64,000 nt of DNA from Pseudomonas sp. IB20. GTDB lineage: Bacteria > Pseudomonadota > Gammaproteobacteria > Pseudomonadales > Pseudomonadaceae. Under the pieces are notes generated by a model, which was not told the origin of the DNA, searched no databases, and worked only from the letters and a program-made list of their open reading frames with translations. Each line of letters starts with the position of its first letter. The stretch's first letter is position 1. Shown in pieces: positions 18,590 through 28,021 of this stretch. Location of the stretch: NCBI RefSeq assembly GCF_009707325.1, contig NZ_CP046103.1:3209610-3273609 (forward strand), in the 5' to 3' direction. Position numbers and translations under genes: made by a program.

Positions 18590-19744
18590 TCAGGGCGCAG
18601 TGTTTTTGAGGCGCCCGGCGGTGTCGATACTGACTACCACCGACAACCCCGGCCGCAACCGCTCAATCTCAGCTTGTTCCGGGTTCACCGTAATGCGCAC
18701 CGGCACCCTCTGGGCGATCTTCACAAAGTTGCCGGTGGCGTTGTCCGCCTGCAACAGGCTGAACTCCGAGCCGGTCGCCGGGGAGATATGCTGCACCGTG
18801 CCGTGAAACGTGCGGTGATTCAGCGCATCCACCGTGAAGGTCACCGGTTGGCCGACCTGCACATTGTCCATCTGGGTTTCTTTCATATTGGCGATCACCC
18901 ACAGCTGCGGCGGCACCAGCGCCATCAACTGCGCGCCGGAGTTGACGTAGGCCCCCAGGCGCACACCGATCTGCCCCAGTTGGCCGTCACGCGGCGCGAT
19001 GATGCGCGTATTGGACAGGTCGATTCGTGCCAGCTCCACCGCCGCATCGGCACTCGCCACAGCGGCTTCCAATGAACCGCGATTGACGATCACCGTTTGC
19101 AGGTCCTGGCGGGCAATTTCGAGGTTGGCCTGGGCCTGGGCCACGGCGGCGATGGTCTGTGCATTGGCAGCGCGGGTCACGTCCAGCTCACGCTTGGACA
19201 CCGAGCCATCGCTGATCAGCTCTTCGTTACGGCGCAGGTCGGCGGTGCTTTTGCGCGCCTGGGCCTGGCTGTCGACCAGCGCGGCCTGACGCAGTTTGAT
19301 GGTGGCTTCGGCGCTGTTGCGTTGCTGCACCACATTGGCCAGCGCTGCCTTCTGCACCGCCAGTTGCGCCAGCGCCTGGTCGAGGCGCTGCTTGTAGATA
19401 CGGTCATCCAGGCGCACCAGCAGGTCGCCGGCCTTGACGAACTGGAAGTCCTGCACCGGCACTTCGTGCACGTAGCCGGCGAGTTGCGGGCCGATAATCG
19501 TCACTTGGCCGCGCACCAGCGCGTTCTCGGTGGTTTCCACCGCGCTGCTGAACGGCGGCAATTGCCAGGCATACAGCACGATCAGCACGCCGACGATAGC
19601 AATCGCGGCAAAGCCCAGGGACGAGATGATGCGCACCCGCAGCGAGCGCGGCTCGGTGACCGAGGCACCCGGCGGCGTGGTGCCTTCCGGGGTCGAGGCG
19701 ATGGCGTTGGTAGTAGTCGTTGTACGGGTAGTCGGTTCGGTCAT
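18590..19744 (-). CDS. HlyD/EmrA-family efflux adaptor
   Basis: 384-aa membrane fusion protein with a cytoplasmic Thr-rich N-terminus, one TM helix at about residues 33-55, a coiled-coil hairpin (about 110-220) between lipoyl halves (VQDFQFVKAGDLLVRLDDR and RIIAPRDGQLGQIGVRLGAY), and a C-terminal beta-barrel. It pairs with the 14-TM MFS pump encoded just upstream, as EmrA with EmrB. ATG 19744 (MTEPTTRT) overlaps the pump's stop codon (ATGA), so the two are translationally coupled; upstream in-frame codons lie inside the pump gene. No outer-membrane channel is adjacent. Substrate unknown. Confidence 0.92.
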   Translation of the reverse strand: MTEPTTRTTTTTNAIASTPEGTTPPGASVTEPRSLRVRIISSLGFAAIAIVGVLIVLYAWQLPPFSSAVETTENALVRGQVTIIGPQLAGYVHEVPVQDFQFVKAGDLLVRLDDRIYKQRLDQALAQLAVQKAALANVVQQRNSAEATIKLRQAALVDSQAQARKSTADLRRNEELISDGSVSKRELDVTRAANAQTIAAVAQAQANLEIARQDLQTVIVNRGSLEAAVASADAAVELARIDLSNTRIIAPRDGQLGQIGVRLGAYVNSGAQLMALVPPQLWVIANMKETQMDNVQVGQPVTFTVDALNHRTFHGTVQHISPATGSEFSLLQADNATGNFVKIAQRVPVRITVNPEQAEIERLRPGLSVVVSIDTAGRLKNTAP

Positions 19745-21387
19745 GAAGTAACGCCGCTGGGTTGAACGGGAGGGGCTGCTGCCTTGGTAGTACTCATCAG
19801 CCACAGGCTGCGGGTGAAGATCCAGAGCATGGTGAGGATCGCGATAATCGCAATCAGCATGAACACATCGTTGTAGGCCATCACATTCGCCTCACGCGTG
19901 GCCGCCGTGGCCAGGCTGCGAATGCCCATCAGGTTGCGCAGTTCAGGGTCGGCGATCACGCCGCCATACGCCGAACCGCCGCTCTGCACGCGTGCGGCCA
20001 CACGCGGGTCAAGCAAGGTCAGGTGCTCGACGATCATGCTGGAGTGGTACTTCTCGCGCACGATCTGGAAGGTGCCCAGTAAGGCCGCGCCAATCAGGCC
20101 GCCGAGGTTCTGGCAGATACCGAACATCACCGAGAAACTCACCAGGTTGCGCGGGTTGGTCAACACGTTTTTCGTGCCCAGCACCATGGTCGGCCCCAGA
20201 AAGAAGGTGCCGCCAAAGCCTAGCAGGAATTGGCTGATGTACAGGTTTTCCGGGCGGGTCAGGTTGCTGGAGAAACTGTCCATCACCGAGCCGGTGGCCA
20301 TCAACGCCAGGGAGATGATCAGCGGCATCAGCAGGTGCGCCGGGTTGATCGTCAGCGCACTCACCACCAGCCCGGCAATCGCCCCGGCCAGCATCACCAC
20401 GTACAGCGTGTGCATCTGCTGGTAGCTCATGTTCAACATCTGCATGAACCCCACAGCGCCGGTGGACTGCTCTGACAGCACCATACGAATCAGCACCACC
20501 GCCAGCGCCAGGCGAATCATCACCCCGCTGCCCAGCCAACGCGTCATCAGCAATGGGTTGGCACGGTTATGCTCGATGGCCAGGCCGGCCATGATCAACA
20601 CCAGGGAACAGGCCGAGGCCACGCCGATCCACGGCGCTTCCAGCCACCAGTCGATGCGCCCCAGGGACAGCACTGCGCACAACAGCGCCACGCCGGTGGC
20701 GAGGATGCCAAAGGTGAGGAAGTCAAGTTTTTCAAAGGTCTTGAAGCGATCGCCCGGCGGCAATTTGAGCAGGAATACGCAGCCCAGGCAGATCAGCGCC
20801 AGGCCCAGCTCGAACAGGTACAGCCCGCGCCATTCGGCAATTTGCAGCAAGTCTTCAGAGAACAACCGCGCCAGCGGCAGCGCCAACTGCGCAGTGCCAA
20901 GGCCCAGCACCAGGGCTTTCAAGCGCCACTTGGCTGGGAACGCCTGGATCATGTAGTACAAGCCCAGCGAACTCAGCGCCGCACCCACCATGCCGTGGGC
21001 CGCCCGTACCGCGATGGCCGAACTGAGGTCGTTGACGAACAAGTGGCCGAAGGTCACCAGCGCATACAACACCAGGAACACTTCGGTAAACGCGCGCAGG
21101 CCGAACTGCTGGCGAAACTTCACCAGCAGCAGGTTCATGCACACGTTGGTCATTACATAGGCGGCGGGCAGCCACGCCATCTCGGCGGTGGTCGCGCCCA
21201 AGGCGCCTTGCAGGTATTGCAGGTTGGCGATTACCAGCGCGTTGCCGAGCCCGCCGGTGATTGCCACCAGCACGCCGACCAACGCGAACAGCCAGCGCTT
21301 GTGCGTGGGGTGCAGCGGCGTCGACGGCGAGCCGGGCAGGCTCGGGCGCTCGTGGAGCTGCCAGGTGTGGGGAGTGTATTTATCCAT
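19741..21387 (-). CDS. DHA2-type MFS drug exporter (EmrB/QacA-like)
   Basis: 548-aa major facilitator with about 14 hydrophobic segments, the DHA2 layout. The region MAWLPAAYVMTNVCMNLLLV near 75-95 carries the family's motif C-like start, and FGLRAFTEVFLVLYAL the motif A loop. It works with the adaptor encoded next in the operon to move toxic compounds out through both membranes. The N-terminus MDKYTPHTWQLHERP is hydrophilic as expected. A leader of nearly 200 bp containing a long inverted repeat lies upstream. Confidence 0.92.
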   Translation of the reverse strand: MDKYTPHTWQLHERPSLPGSPSTPLHPTHKRWLFALVGVLVAITGGLGNALVIANLQYLQGALGATTAEMAWLPAAYVMTNVCMNLLLVKFRQQFGLRAFTEVFLVLYALVTFGHLFVNDLSSAIAVRAAHGMVGAALSSLGLYYMIQAFPAKWRLKALVLGLGTAQLALPLARLFSEDLLQIAEWRGLYLFELGLALICLGCVFLLKLPPGDRFKTFEKLDFLTFGILATGVALLCAVLSLGRIDWWLEAPWIGVASACSLVLIMAGLAIEHNRANPLLMTRWLGSGVMIRLALAVVLIRMVLSEQSTGAVGFMQMLNMSYQQMHTLYVVMLAGAIAGLVVSALTINPAHLLMPLIISLALMATGSVMDSFSSNLTRPENLYISQFLLGFGGTFFLGPTMVLGTKNVLTNPRNLVSFSVMFGICQNLGGLIGAALLGTFQIVREKYHSSMIVEHLTLLDPRVAARVQSGGSAYGGVIADPELRNLMGIRSLATAATREANVMAYNDVFMLIAIIAILTMLWIFTRSLWLMSTTKAAAPPVQPSGVTS

Positions 21388-21473
21388 TCGATGACCTTGA
21401 TGAGCCGACGTGCAAGGTCGGTGAAGCCGTTACTCAGGGACTAGTAAACCTGAGAGACGTTCATCTTGCCATG

Positions 21474-21505
21474 TCTCAAGCGGGCACCGCCCCTTCCGCT
21501 TGAGA
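21474..21505. promoter_or_regulatory. Inverted repeat upstream of the MFS exporter gene
   Basis: TCTCAAGCGG and CCGCTTGAGA, a perfect 10-bp pair separated by 12 bases, 87 bp before the exporter start. A second short pair, CTCAGG and CCTGAG, lies at 21433-21454. It could be the operator for an efflux regulator, or a terminator hairpin for the convergent side, but no T-run follows. Confidence 0.4.
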
Positions 21506-21578
21506 TCACCTTTGTTTTGCGTAGCACATTACAGGTCAGATCCAGCCGCATGCATACCGCCTTGTTTCAGACCTTGTT

Positions 21579-22385
21579 TCAGAGCAACGCCTTGACCAAC
21601 ATGCCGACGGCCACCACCACACACAGGCTGGCAAACCCAACCTGCAAGGTTCGCGCCTTGATCACCGAACACAGGCGCCGCCCAACCAACATGCCGACAA
21701 TGCTCGCAGCGATAAACACCCAGCCTACAGGCTCAATACTCACACCGGCATGCATCGCACCCGCCACGCCAATGAGCGAGATCAGGCTGATCACCATCAA
21801 CGAGGTGGCGACGATCCCCCGCATCTGCACATCGGTCAGTTGCTTGAATGCGGGCACGATCAGAAAACCACCGCCCACGCCGAGCAAACCCGACACCGCG
21901 CCGGTCACCGCACCCAGCGCGGCTAACGTAGTACTGCACTTGGCGGTCCAGGCAAAGCGCCCGGTTTGCTGATCGAGCATGCAGTTCTTCTGGCCCCAGG
22001 ACGCGGCGCCATGGTCACTCGGCCCGGCCTCGACCTTTTCGCGCTGCAACATACGCCAGGCCACCAGCACCATCAGCGCGCTGAACAGGCCCATCAACAC
22101 GGGCTCCGACAGTTGGTGGGCAATGAACACCCCCAGTGGCGAGAACAGCGCGCCGAGCAAGGCGATCAGCAACGCGGCGCGATAACGCACCAGGCCATGG
22201 CGCAACCCGTCGATTGCACCCACCGCTGCCGCCGCGCCCACGGCGAGCAGCGACACCGGCGCCGCCTGGGTCATGGTCAAGCCCAAGCCCAACACCAGCG
22301 CCGGCACCCCGAGGATGCCACCGCCCGCGCCGGTGAGGCCCATGACCAGGCCCATCAATACGCCCAACAGACTTGCCAGCAGCAT
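21579..22385 (-). CDS. TauE/SafE-family sulfite/organosulfonate exporter
   Basis: 268-aa membrane protein with about eight hydrophobic segments and two copies of the TauE half-motif (LTGAGGGILGVPALVL near 18-33 and LLGVGGGFLIVPAF near 165-178). Its ATG directly follows the stop of the sulfide:quinone reductase gene with no gap. In this setting it probably exports sulfite or thiosulfate made during persulfide oxidation, as proposed for TauE-like proteins in bigR operons. It is the last gene on this strand before a gap to the EmrB-type promoter region. Confidence 0.9.
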   Translation of the reverse strand: MLLASLLGVLMGLVMGLTGAGGGILGVPALVLGLGLTMTQAAPVSLLAVGAAAAVGAIDGLRHGLVRYRAALLIALLGALFSPLGVFIAHQLSEPVLMGLFSALMVLVAWRMLQREKVEAGPSDHGAASWGQKNCMLDQQTGRFAWTAKCSTTLAALGAVTGAVSGLLGVGGGFLIVPAFKQLTDVQMRGIVATSLMVISLISLIGVAGAMHAGVSIEPVGWVFIAASIVGMLVGRRLCSVIKARTLQVGFASLCVVVAVGMLVKALL

Positions 22386-23630
22386 TTAATCCACCTTGCT
22401 CAGGCGGGTCAGCCACTCACGGCCCTTAAGCATGCCGTTCCAGTAAAACCACGGCAGCAACGTGGCCTTGAGGAACCACATCGAACGGCGCGCCTGGGTC
22501 GGGTCCAGCGGGAAGGTCGGCAGCAGTTTGCCGCCATAGCCGAACTCGGCCAGCACCACCTTGCCCTTCTCCACTGTCAGCGGGCAGGAACCGTAGCCGT
22601 CGTACTTGAGCGGCAGCGGCGCCTGTTTGCGCAGGGCCAATAGGTTTTCGGCCACCACCACAATCTGCTTGCGCACGGCGGCGGCGGTCTTTGCGTTGGT
22701 GGTGCCGCACACGTCACCCAGGCCGAAGATATGCGGGTAGCGCAGGTGTTGCAGGCTGTGGGGGTTGACCTCGCACCAGCCGGCGGCGTCGGCCAGCGGG
22801 CTTTGGCGGATAAAGTCCGGGGAGACTTGCGGCGGCACCACGTGCAGCAGGTCGAAGGACTTCTCTTCAACGCTGACATTGCCCGCTGCGTCCTTCACCT
22901 CGAACCAAGCCTTGCGTGCCGGGCCATCCACCCTGATCAGGTTGGAGTTGAACGCCAGGCGCGCGTTGTACTTCTCGACGTATTTCATCAATGGCGGCAC
23001 AAAGGTCGCCACGCCAAACAGTGCGGCGCCGGCAAGATCGAACTCGACATCGATGTTTTTCAGATTGCCTTGCTTGAGCCAGTGATCGCAGGACAAGTAC
23101 ATGGCTTTTTGCGGCGCACCGGCACATTTGATCGGCATCGCAGGCTGGGTAAAGATCGCCTTGCCGCTCTTGAGTTGCTGCACCAGCTGCCAGGTGTAGG
23201 CGGCGTGCTCGTAGCTGTAGTTGGAGGTAACGCCGTGCTGGCCGAGGGTGGCTTGCAGGCCTTCGACTTTCTCCCAGGCCAGGCGCAGGCCGGGGCACAC
23301 GATCAGGTTGTTCCAGGTGACGCGCTGGCCGTTGTCGAGCACCAGGGTTTGCTCGTCGGGCAGCAGTTCGGTGACGGCGGCCTGTACCCAGGTGACGCCA
23401 TTGGGCAGTACGTCGGCCAATGGGCGCCGGGTCTTTTTGACGTCGTAGGCGCCGCCGCCGACCAGGGTCCAGGCCGGCTGGTAGCAGTGGTATTCACTCG
23501 GCTCGATCAGGGTGATGTTCAGGTGCGGATCACGCTTGAGCAGGCTGGCCAGCAGGCCGATGCCTGCCGAACCGCCGCCAATGACTACGATGTCGCCACT
23601 GATGGTGGGGCCACAGTGTTGGTCGTTCAT
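22386..23630 (-). CDS. sqr: Sulfide:quinone oxidoreductase (type II, SQOR-like)
   Basis: 414-aa FAD enzyme that oxidises sulfide to persulfide and reduces membrane quinone. The FAD motif VVIGGGSAGIGLLASLL is at about 17-33. The two redox cysteines of type II SQR are present in PIKCAGAPQKAMYLS (about 165) and YGSCPLTVEKGK (near 360). The start MNDQHCGPT at 23630 is preferred to an ATG at 23657, which has no ribosome site. It sits between the ArsR-type persulfide sensor and the TauE exporter in one operon on the minus strand. Confidence 0.9.
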   Translation of the reverse strand: MNDQHCGPTISGDIVVIGGGSAGIGLLASLLKRDPHLNITLIEPSEYHCYQPAWTLVGGGAYDVKKTRRPLADVLPNGVTWVQAAVTELLPDEQTLVLDNGQRVTWNNLIVCPGLRLAWEKVEGLQATLGQHGVTSNYSYEHAAYTWQLVQQLKSGKAIFTQPAMPIKCAGAPQKAMYLSCDHWLKQGNLKNIDVEFDLAGAALFGVATFVPPLMKYVEKYNARLAFNSNLIRVDGPARKAWFEVKDAAGNVSVEEKSFDLLHVVPPQVSPDFIRQSPLADAAGWCEVNPHSLQHLRYPHIFGLGDVCGTTNAKTAAAVRKQIVVVAENLLALRKQAPLPLKYDGYGSCPLTVEKGKVVLAEFGYGGKLLPTFPLDPTQARRSMWFLKATLLPWFYWNGMLKGREWLTRLSKVD

Positions 23631-23678
23631 GTCAATCGCCTTTTTATACATGCACACAAGGGTCGCTGCCGGATGGCG

Positions 23679-24014
23679 TCACGCCCAGCTTTTGATGACC
23701 GCACCGCAGTACAGCCCGGAGAGGGTCTTCATTACTTGAATCACTTCATGGCTGGCCAGCCCGTAGAAAATGTATTTGCCTTCCCGACGGGTAGCGACCA
23801 ACCCTTCGTCGCGCAAAATGCCCAACTGTTGTGACAGCGTAGGCTGTCTTACGCCGGTCATGGTTTCCAATTCACCAACGTTGCGCTCACCCTGGGTCAA
23901 CTGACACAGGATCAACAAACGGTCCTCATTGGCCAATGCCTTGAGCAAGGAGCAGGCCTTGGACGCCGAGGCGCGCAGTTGGGCGACTTCGCCTTCACTC
24001 AGAGTAGATTCCAT
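23679..24014 (-). CDS. bigR: ArsR-family persulfide sensor, BigR/SqrR type
   Basis: 111-aa winged-helix repressor. Two cysteines, C37 (LLILCQLTQGE) and C103 (GLYCGAV), are 66 residues apart, the same spacing as the persulfide-sensing pair in SqrR (41/107) and BigR (42/108). The recognition region is QPTLSQQLGILRDEGLVATRREGKYIFY from residue 57. It would repress the sulfide-oxidation genes until reactive sulfur links the cysteines. ATG 24014 (MESTLSEGEVAQL) has AAAGGA upstream. It is first in the minus-strand operon and divergent from the persulfide dioxygenase gene. Confidence 0.9.
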   Translation of the reverse strand: MESTLSEGEVAQLRASASKACSLLKALANEDRLLILCQLTQGERNVGELETMTGVRQPTLSQQLGILRDEGLVATRREGKYIFYGLASHEVIQVMKTLSGLYCGAVIKSWA

Positions 24015-24109
24015 TTGCTTCGGGTCCTTTCTGTCACTTAAGCTCAAAACATTATGTGTAAACGTAAATTGATTGTAACCATTTTTTTCACCACCGAGGG
24101 ACAGCCGCC

Positions 24110-24973
24110 ATGCCAGCGTTGATTCAAGATTTTCTGGACGAGGCATCGTCGACCTTCACCTATGTCATCTATGAAACTGACGGCGGCCCCTGCGCTATCG
24201 TCGACTCGGTGCTCAATTACGACCCAGCCTCCGGGCGCACCCATACGGCCCAGGCGGACAAGGTCACAGCCTTTGTGCGTGAGCACGGCTTGCAGGTGCA
24301 ATGGCTGCTGGAAACCCATGCGCATGCTGATCACCTGTCTGCCGCGCCGTACCTGCGGCGCACCTTGGGCGGCAAGATTGCCATTGGTCAGTCGATCAGC
24401 AAGGTTCAAGGGGTATTCAAGAATCTGTTCAACCTGGAGCCCGAATTTCGCGTCGATGGCTCGCAGTTCGACCATTTGTTTGCGCCGGATGAGATCTTTC
24501 ATATCGGCAACGTGAAGGCCCAGGCGCTGCATGTACCCGGGCATACGCCGGCGGACATGGCTTACTTGATCGACGGCCGGTTGATCCTGGTGGGCGACAC
24601 GCTGTTCATGCCCGATGTGGGCACTGCGCGTTGCGACTTTCCTGGCGGGGATGCCCGGCAGTTATATGCGTCGATGCGCAAGTTGCTGGCCTTCCCGGAT
24701 GAAACCCAGCTGTATGTCTGCCATGACTATCCGCCGCAAGGCCGTGAGGCCAAGTGCCTGACCACCGTGGCGGAACAGCGCGCGGGGAATATCCATGTGC
24801 ATGACGGTGTGGATGAGGCTGCGTTTGTTGAAATGCGCACCACACGTGATGCCGGGCTGGGGATACCGACGCTGCTGTTGCCGGCGATACAGGTGAACGT
24901 GCGGGCCGGGAATATGCCGCCGGCGGAGGAAAATGGCGTGGTCTACCTGAAAATTCCGCTCAATCAACTTTAA
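24110..24973 (+). CDS. blh: MBL-fold persulfide dioxygenase (ETHE1/Blh family)
   Basis: 287-aa metallo-beta-lactamase-fold enzyme of the ETHE1 group, which uses mononuclear iron to oxidise glutathione persulfide to sulfite. The metal motif THAHADH covers H70, H72, D74 and H75; further ligands are VPGHTPADM near 144 and the aspartate in LVGDTLFMPDVGTARCDF near 165. Divergent from the BigR-type gene through a 95-bp AT-rich promoter region. It completes a sulfide to persulfide to sulfite route with SQR and TauE. The stop overlaps that of the convergent HD-GYP gene. Confidence 0.92.
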   Translation: MPALIQDFLDEASSTFTYVIYETDGGPCAIVDSVLNYDPASGRTHTAQADKVTAFVREHGLQVQWLLETHAHADHLSAAPYLRRTLGGKIAIGQSISKVQGVFKNLFNLEPEFRVDGSQFDHLFAPDEIFHIGNVKAQALHVPGHTPADMAYLIDGRLILVGDTLFMPDVGTARCDFPGGDARQLYASMRKLLAFPDETQLYVCHDYPPQGREAKCLTTVAEQRAGNIHVHDGVDEAAFVEMRTTRDAGLGIPTLLLPAIQVNVRAGNMPPAEENGVVYLKIPLNQL

Positions 24974-26193
24974 GTCGGCTGATCGAAATAGGACCCTTTG
25001 ACGCGCGCAAGCCCTGACCACAATTCGTCGAGGTGCTTGAAGCCCCACGCTTCAGCAGTTTTTCGGCCGACGATCTTGTCGGGCCGCTTGGCCAGGTTGA
25101 CCACCACCTGGGTAATCGGCAAGCGGGAACGCGTGGAAAAGAACACTTTCACGATCGGCGTCAGCAATGCGCCAGGGTTTTGTTCGATGACCACGCCGAT
25201 ACGGCCACTCTCCAGTCGAACCAGGGCGCCGACCGGATAAATGCCCACGCACCGGACAAACGCCTGGAACACCCGGGCATCAAAATGGCCTTTCCATTCC
25301 GCCATTTTCTGTATCGCCTCGTCAGGCCCCCAGCCATGTTTGTAGGGGCGCTCCGAGGTGATCGCATCGTACACGTCACACACTGCGCCCATTTGCGCAA
25401 ACAGGCTGATCTGGTCCTGAACCAGGCCGTGGGGGTAGCCGCTGCCATCGCATTTTTCATGGTGATGCAAGCACACATCGAGCACCAGTGCGCTGATGTG
25501 CGGGCACTGGCGAAGCATGTCTGCGCCCTGTACCGGATGCAGACGCACCGAGGCAAACTCAAGCGCTGTCAACGTGCCGGGCTTACTCAGGATCGCTTCG
25601 GGAACCGCCATCTTGCCGACATCGTGGAACAGCCCTGCCAGCCCTGCCTCCTGGATCAGGGCGGGCTCCAATTGCAGCTGGCGCGCCATTGCAATCATCA
25701 ACCCACACACGGCCACCGAGTGCATGTAGGTGTATTCATCGGCGGTCTTCAGGCGTGCCAGGCTGATGAAGGCGTGAGGATGACGCAGCAGTGATTGGGA
25801 AATATCGTCCACCAGTTGAGTGACTTCGGTGGGGTCGACCGCCTTGCCCATGCGCAACTCGCCGAACATGGTGATCACCGCGCGCTTGGCAACCCCACAC
25901 AACTTTACCGCGCGAGCCACTTCCGCCTTCATCTCGTGGCGGGTCAGTACCTCGCGGGGCTTGCCCGCCGTGGGCGCTGGTGTCACCGCGACCGTAGCGC
26001 TCGGCGCTACGTCGCAGCCTTTGAGTGTATCAATCCATACGCCTTGAACCGGCGAGTCCCGCAGACGCTGCAGGTCCTCGGTTTGTTTGAGGAGAAAACG
26101 GCTTTTCCAAAAGCCATGCTTGATCCAGGCGCCCTCAAGTTTATGGATGTACATGCCCAGGATCACTTGCGACACGAGAATGCGTTTCAACAT
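24970..26193 (-). CDS. HD-GYP domain cyclic-di-GMP phosphodiesterase (DUF3391 N-terminus)
   Basis: 407-aa cytoplasmic protein. The N-terminal part (about 1-125) is of the DUF3391 type that often precedes HD-GYP. The HD-GYP domain (about 130-310) has the catalytic HD in GLFHDVGKMAVP, the second histidine pair in CLHHHEKCDGSGYPHGL with an intact GYP, and QMGAVCDVYDAITSERPYK. All expected metal ligands are present, so hydrolysis of c-di-GMP to pGpG or GMP is likely. It begins 25 bp after the chemoreceptor gene on the same strand, suggesting co-transcription. The last codon overlaps the stop of the convergent dioxygenase gene. Confidence 0.92.
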   Translation of the reverse strand: MLKRILVSQVILGMYIHKLEGAWIKHGFWKSRFLLKQTEDLQRLRDSPVQGVWIDTLKGCDVAPSATVAVTPAPTAGKPREVLTRHEMKAEVARAVKLCGVAKRAVITMFGELRMGKAVDPTEVTQLVDDISQSLLRHPHAFISLARLKTADEYTYMHSVAVCGLMIAMARQLQLEPALIQEAGLAGLFHDVGKMAVPEAILSKPGTLTALEFASVRLHPVQGADMLRQCPHISALVLDVCLHHHEKCDGSGYPHGLVQDQISLFAQMGAVCDVYDAITSERPYKHGWGPDEAIQKMAEWKGHFDARVFQAFVRCVGIYPVGALVRLESGRIGVVIEQNPGALLTPIVKVFFSTRSRLPITQVVVNLAKRPDKIVGRKTAEAWGFKHLDELWSGLARVKGSYFDQPT

Positions 26194-26218
26194 AGGCCAT
26201 GCCTCACTGTGTGCAGGT

Positions 26219-27844
26219 TCAGGCTATCGAAAAACGGGCCACGATCTGCTTGAGGTCTATCGCCAGTTTCGACAGCTCGTGGCTGGCGATGGAGGTCTGT
26301 CCGGCGGCTGACGAACTCTGGATCGACAGGTCGCGAATACTGATCAGGTTCTGATCCACCGAGCGGGCCACGTGGGCCTGTTCCTCGGAAGCCGTCGCGA
26401 TCAGCAGGTTCCTTTCATTGATATCGGCAATGGCCTCGGTAATCTGAATGATGGCATGGCCGGCTTCGTGGGCGATTTTCAGTGAGTCCACCGCTTCATT
26501 GCGGTTCATGCTCATGGACGCTACGGCCTCGCTGGAACAGGTTTGTATCTTCGCAATCATCTGCTCGATTTCCTGGGTCGAGGTCTGAGTCCTGTGGGCC
26601 AGTGCCCGCACTTCATCGGCCACTACCGCAAAGCCGCGCCCTTGCTCACCGGCCCGCGCCGCCTCTATGGCAGCGTTCAGCGCCAACAGGTTGGTCTGTT
26701 CGGCAATCGAGCGGATCACTTCCACCACCCGTGCAATGTCCTGCGCCTGCTTGGCCAGGCCTTCAACTTCCACACCGGTCTGCTGCACCGTGGCGCTGAG
26801 TTTTTCGATCGAGGCAATGGTCTGGGTAACACGCTCCTGGCCGATTTTCGCCGAGCGCTGGGAGTCCTGAGTCGAGTGGGAGGCCGAGACGGCATTGCGG
26901 GCCACCTCCTCCACTGCGGCGGTCATCTGATTAACCGCCGTGGCAGCCTGGTCGGTTTCGTGGCTCTGGCGCTCAATGCCGGCACTGGACTCACGGGTGA
27001 TCGAACTCATCTCTTCGGCAGCCGACGCCAATTGCCCGGATGCATCGCTGATTTGCTGCAGGGTGTTCTTGAGGTTCACCTGCATGGCAGCTGTGGATTG
27101 CTGCAGCGCCGTCAGATCATCCTGGCCGTCTACGGTAATGGCCACGCGTAGATCCCCTTCAGCGATCTTTGAGGTCGACACCAGCAGTTCACGTACCGGG
27201 GTAATAATACTGCGGGCAAACAGACCGGCGACTACAACCGTCAGCAGCACTGAAACAGCCATCAGCGCCCAGGTAAACAGGCGCGTCGCGTTGTGCTCGC
27301 TGGCGGCCACCTGCACCGCTTGCTGCGACCCGCGTTCATTCAACTGGATCAGCTCGTTGATCGAGTCTTGCGCCTTTGAGGCAATGGGGCTCAGGGTGTC
27401 GCGCATGAAGACCGCGAGCTGCTCAGTGGACGCCGTGGAAGAGAACCCAAGAAATGCGTCGACCTTCTGGTCGTAACTTCGAATACTACTGAGGGCTTGG
27501 TCATATTTGGCCTGCTCCTCGGGACTCGACACCATGGGCGCATAGCTCTCAGCGACCTTGATCAGGTCTGCTCGCAGGCTTCGTATTTTTTCCAGTGAAC
27601 CTGGGTTCTGCCGGGCGGCGTCCATCGCAAAATTGCGCAGCTCCAGGCGCAGCTTATACAGCGCCGAGTCGATTTTCCCGGCCAGACGAATACTCGGCAG
27701 CCAGTTGGTTTCAATTTCAACCGTCGATGCATAAACAGTATCGATTTTTACCAGCGTCATGCCCCCCTGAATTAATAGCAGAATGCACACCACGCCAAAA
27801 CAAAGGGCAGCACGAAAGTTTAACTTCAAGGATCTCATGGACAT
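26219..27844 (-). CDS. Methyl-accepting chemotaxis protein (4-helix-bundle sensor)
   Basis: 541-aa transmembrane chemoreceptor. TM1 (about 11-31) and TM2 (about 190-212) flank a periplasmic helical sensor of about 155 residues, of the 4HB type. A HAMP domain (about 212-265) and a cytoplasmic signalling domain follow, with the hairpin tip [20 protein letters not shown] and [15 protein letters not shown]. The C-terminus lacks a CheR-binding pentapeptide. ATG 27844 has GAGGTG upstream; ATG 27838 is an in-frame alternative. An HD-GYP gene follows after 25 bp. A Fur-like site is 112 bp upstream of the start. Confidence 0.93.
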   Translation of the reverse strand: MSMRSLKLNFRAALCFGVVCILLLIQGGMTLVKIDTVYASTVEIETNWLPSIRLAGKIDSALYKLRLELRNFAMDAARQNPGSLEKIRSLRADLIKVAESYAPMVSSPEEQAKYDQALSSIRSYDQKVDAFLGFSSTASTEQLAVFMRDTLSPIASKAQDSINELIQLNERGSQQAVQVAASEHNATRLFTWALMAVSVLLTVVVAGLFARSIITPVRELLVSTSKIAEGDLRVAITVDGQDDLTALQQSTAAMQVNLKNTLQQISDASGQLASAAEEMSSITRESSAGIERQSHETDQAATAVNQMTAAVEEVARNAVSASHSTQDSQRSAKIGQERVTQTIASIEKLSATVQQTGVEVEGLAKQAQDIARVVEVIRSIAEQTNLLALNAAIEAARAGEQGRGFAVVADEVRALAHRTQTSTQEIEQMIAKIQTCSSEAVASMSMNRNEAVDSLKIAHEAGHAIIQITEAIADINERNLLIATASEEQAHVARSVDQNLISIRDLSIQSSSAAGQTSIASHELSKLAIDLKQIVARFSIA

Positions 27845-27955
27845 CTCTACTCACCTCTTGCCCGGGCTCAATTAGTTAAATGGCCTATGGCTACTATCGT
27901 GGGGAAGCATGTGTGAAAAATATGTGACTGTCCACGTAGAATTTTATTATTCGGA

Positions 27956-27970
27956 TGAGAATAATTCTTA
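27956..27970. promoter_or_regulatory. Fur-box candidate upstream of the chemoreceptor gene
   Basis: TGAGAATAATTCTTA matches 11 of 14 defined bases of the 7-1-7 Fur model TGATAAT-N-ATTATCA. It lies in the AT-rich gap between the chemoreceptor and the small gene at 28022, in position to act on the chemoreceptor/HD-GYP promoter. Confidence 0.5.
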
Positions 27971-28021
27971 CACTTCCGTTAATTAGCTAACAAACTAAAC
28001 TCGCCCAACCCAAGCGCGTTT

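Noticed and set aside
24015..24109. A defined BigR/SqrR operator in the divergent promoter
   Set aside because: The region is AT-rich with weak symmetries, but no convincing match to a known box could be picked by eye.
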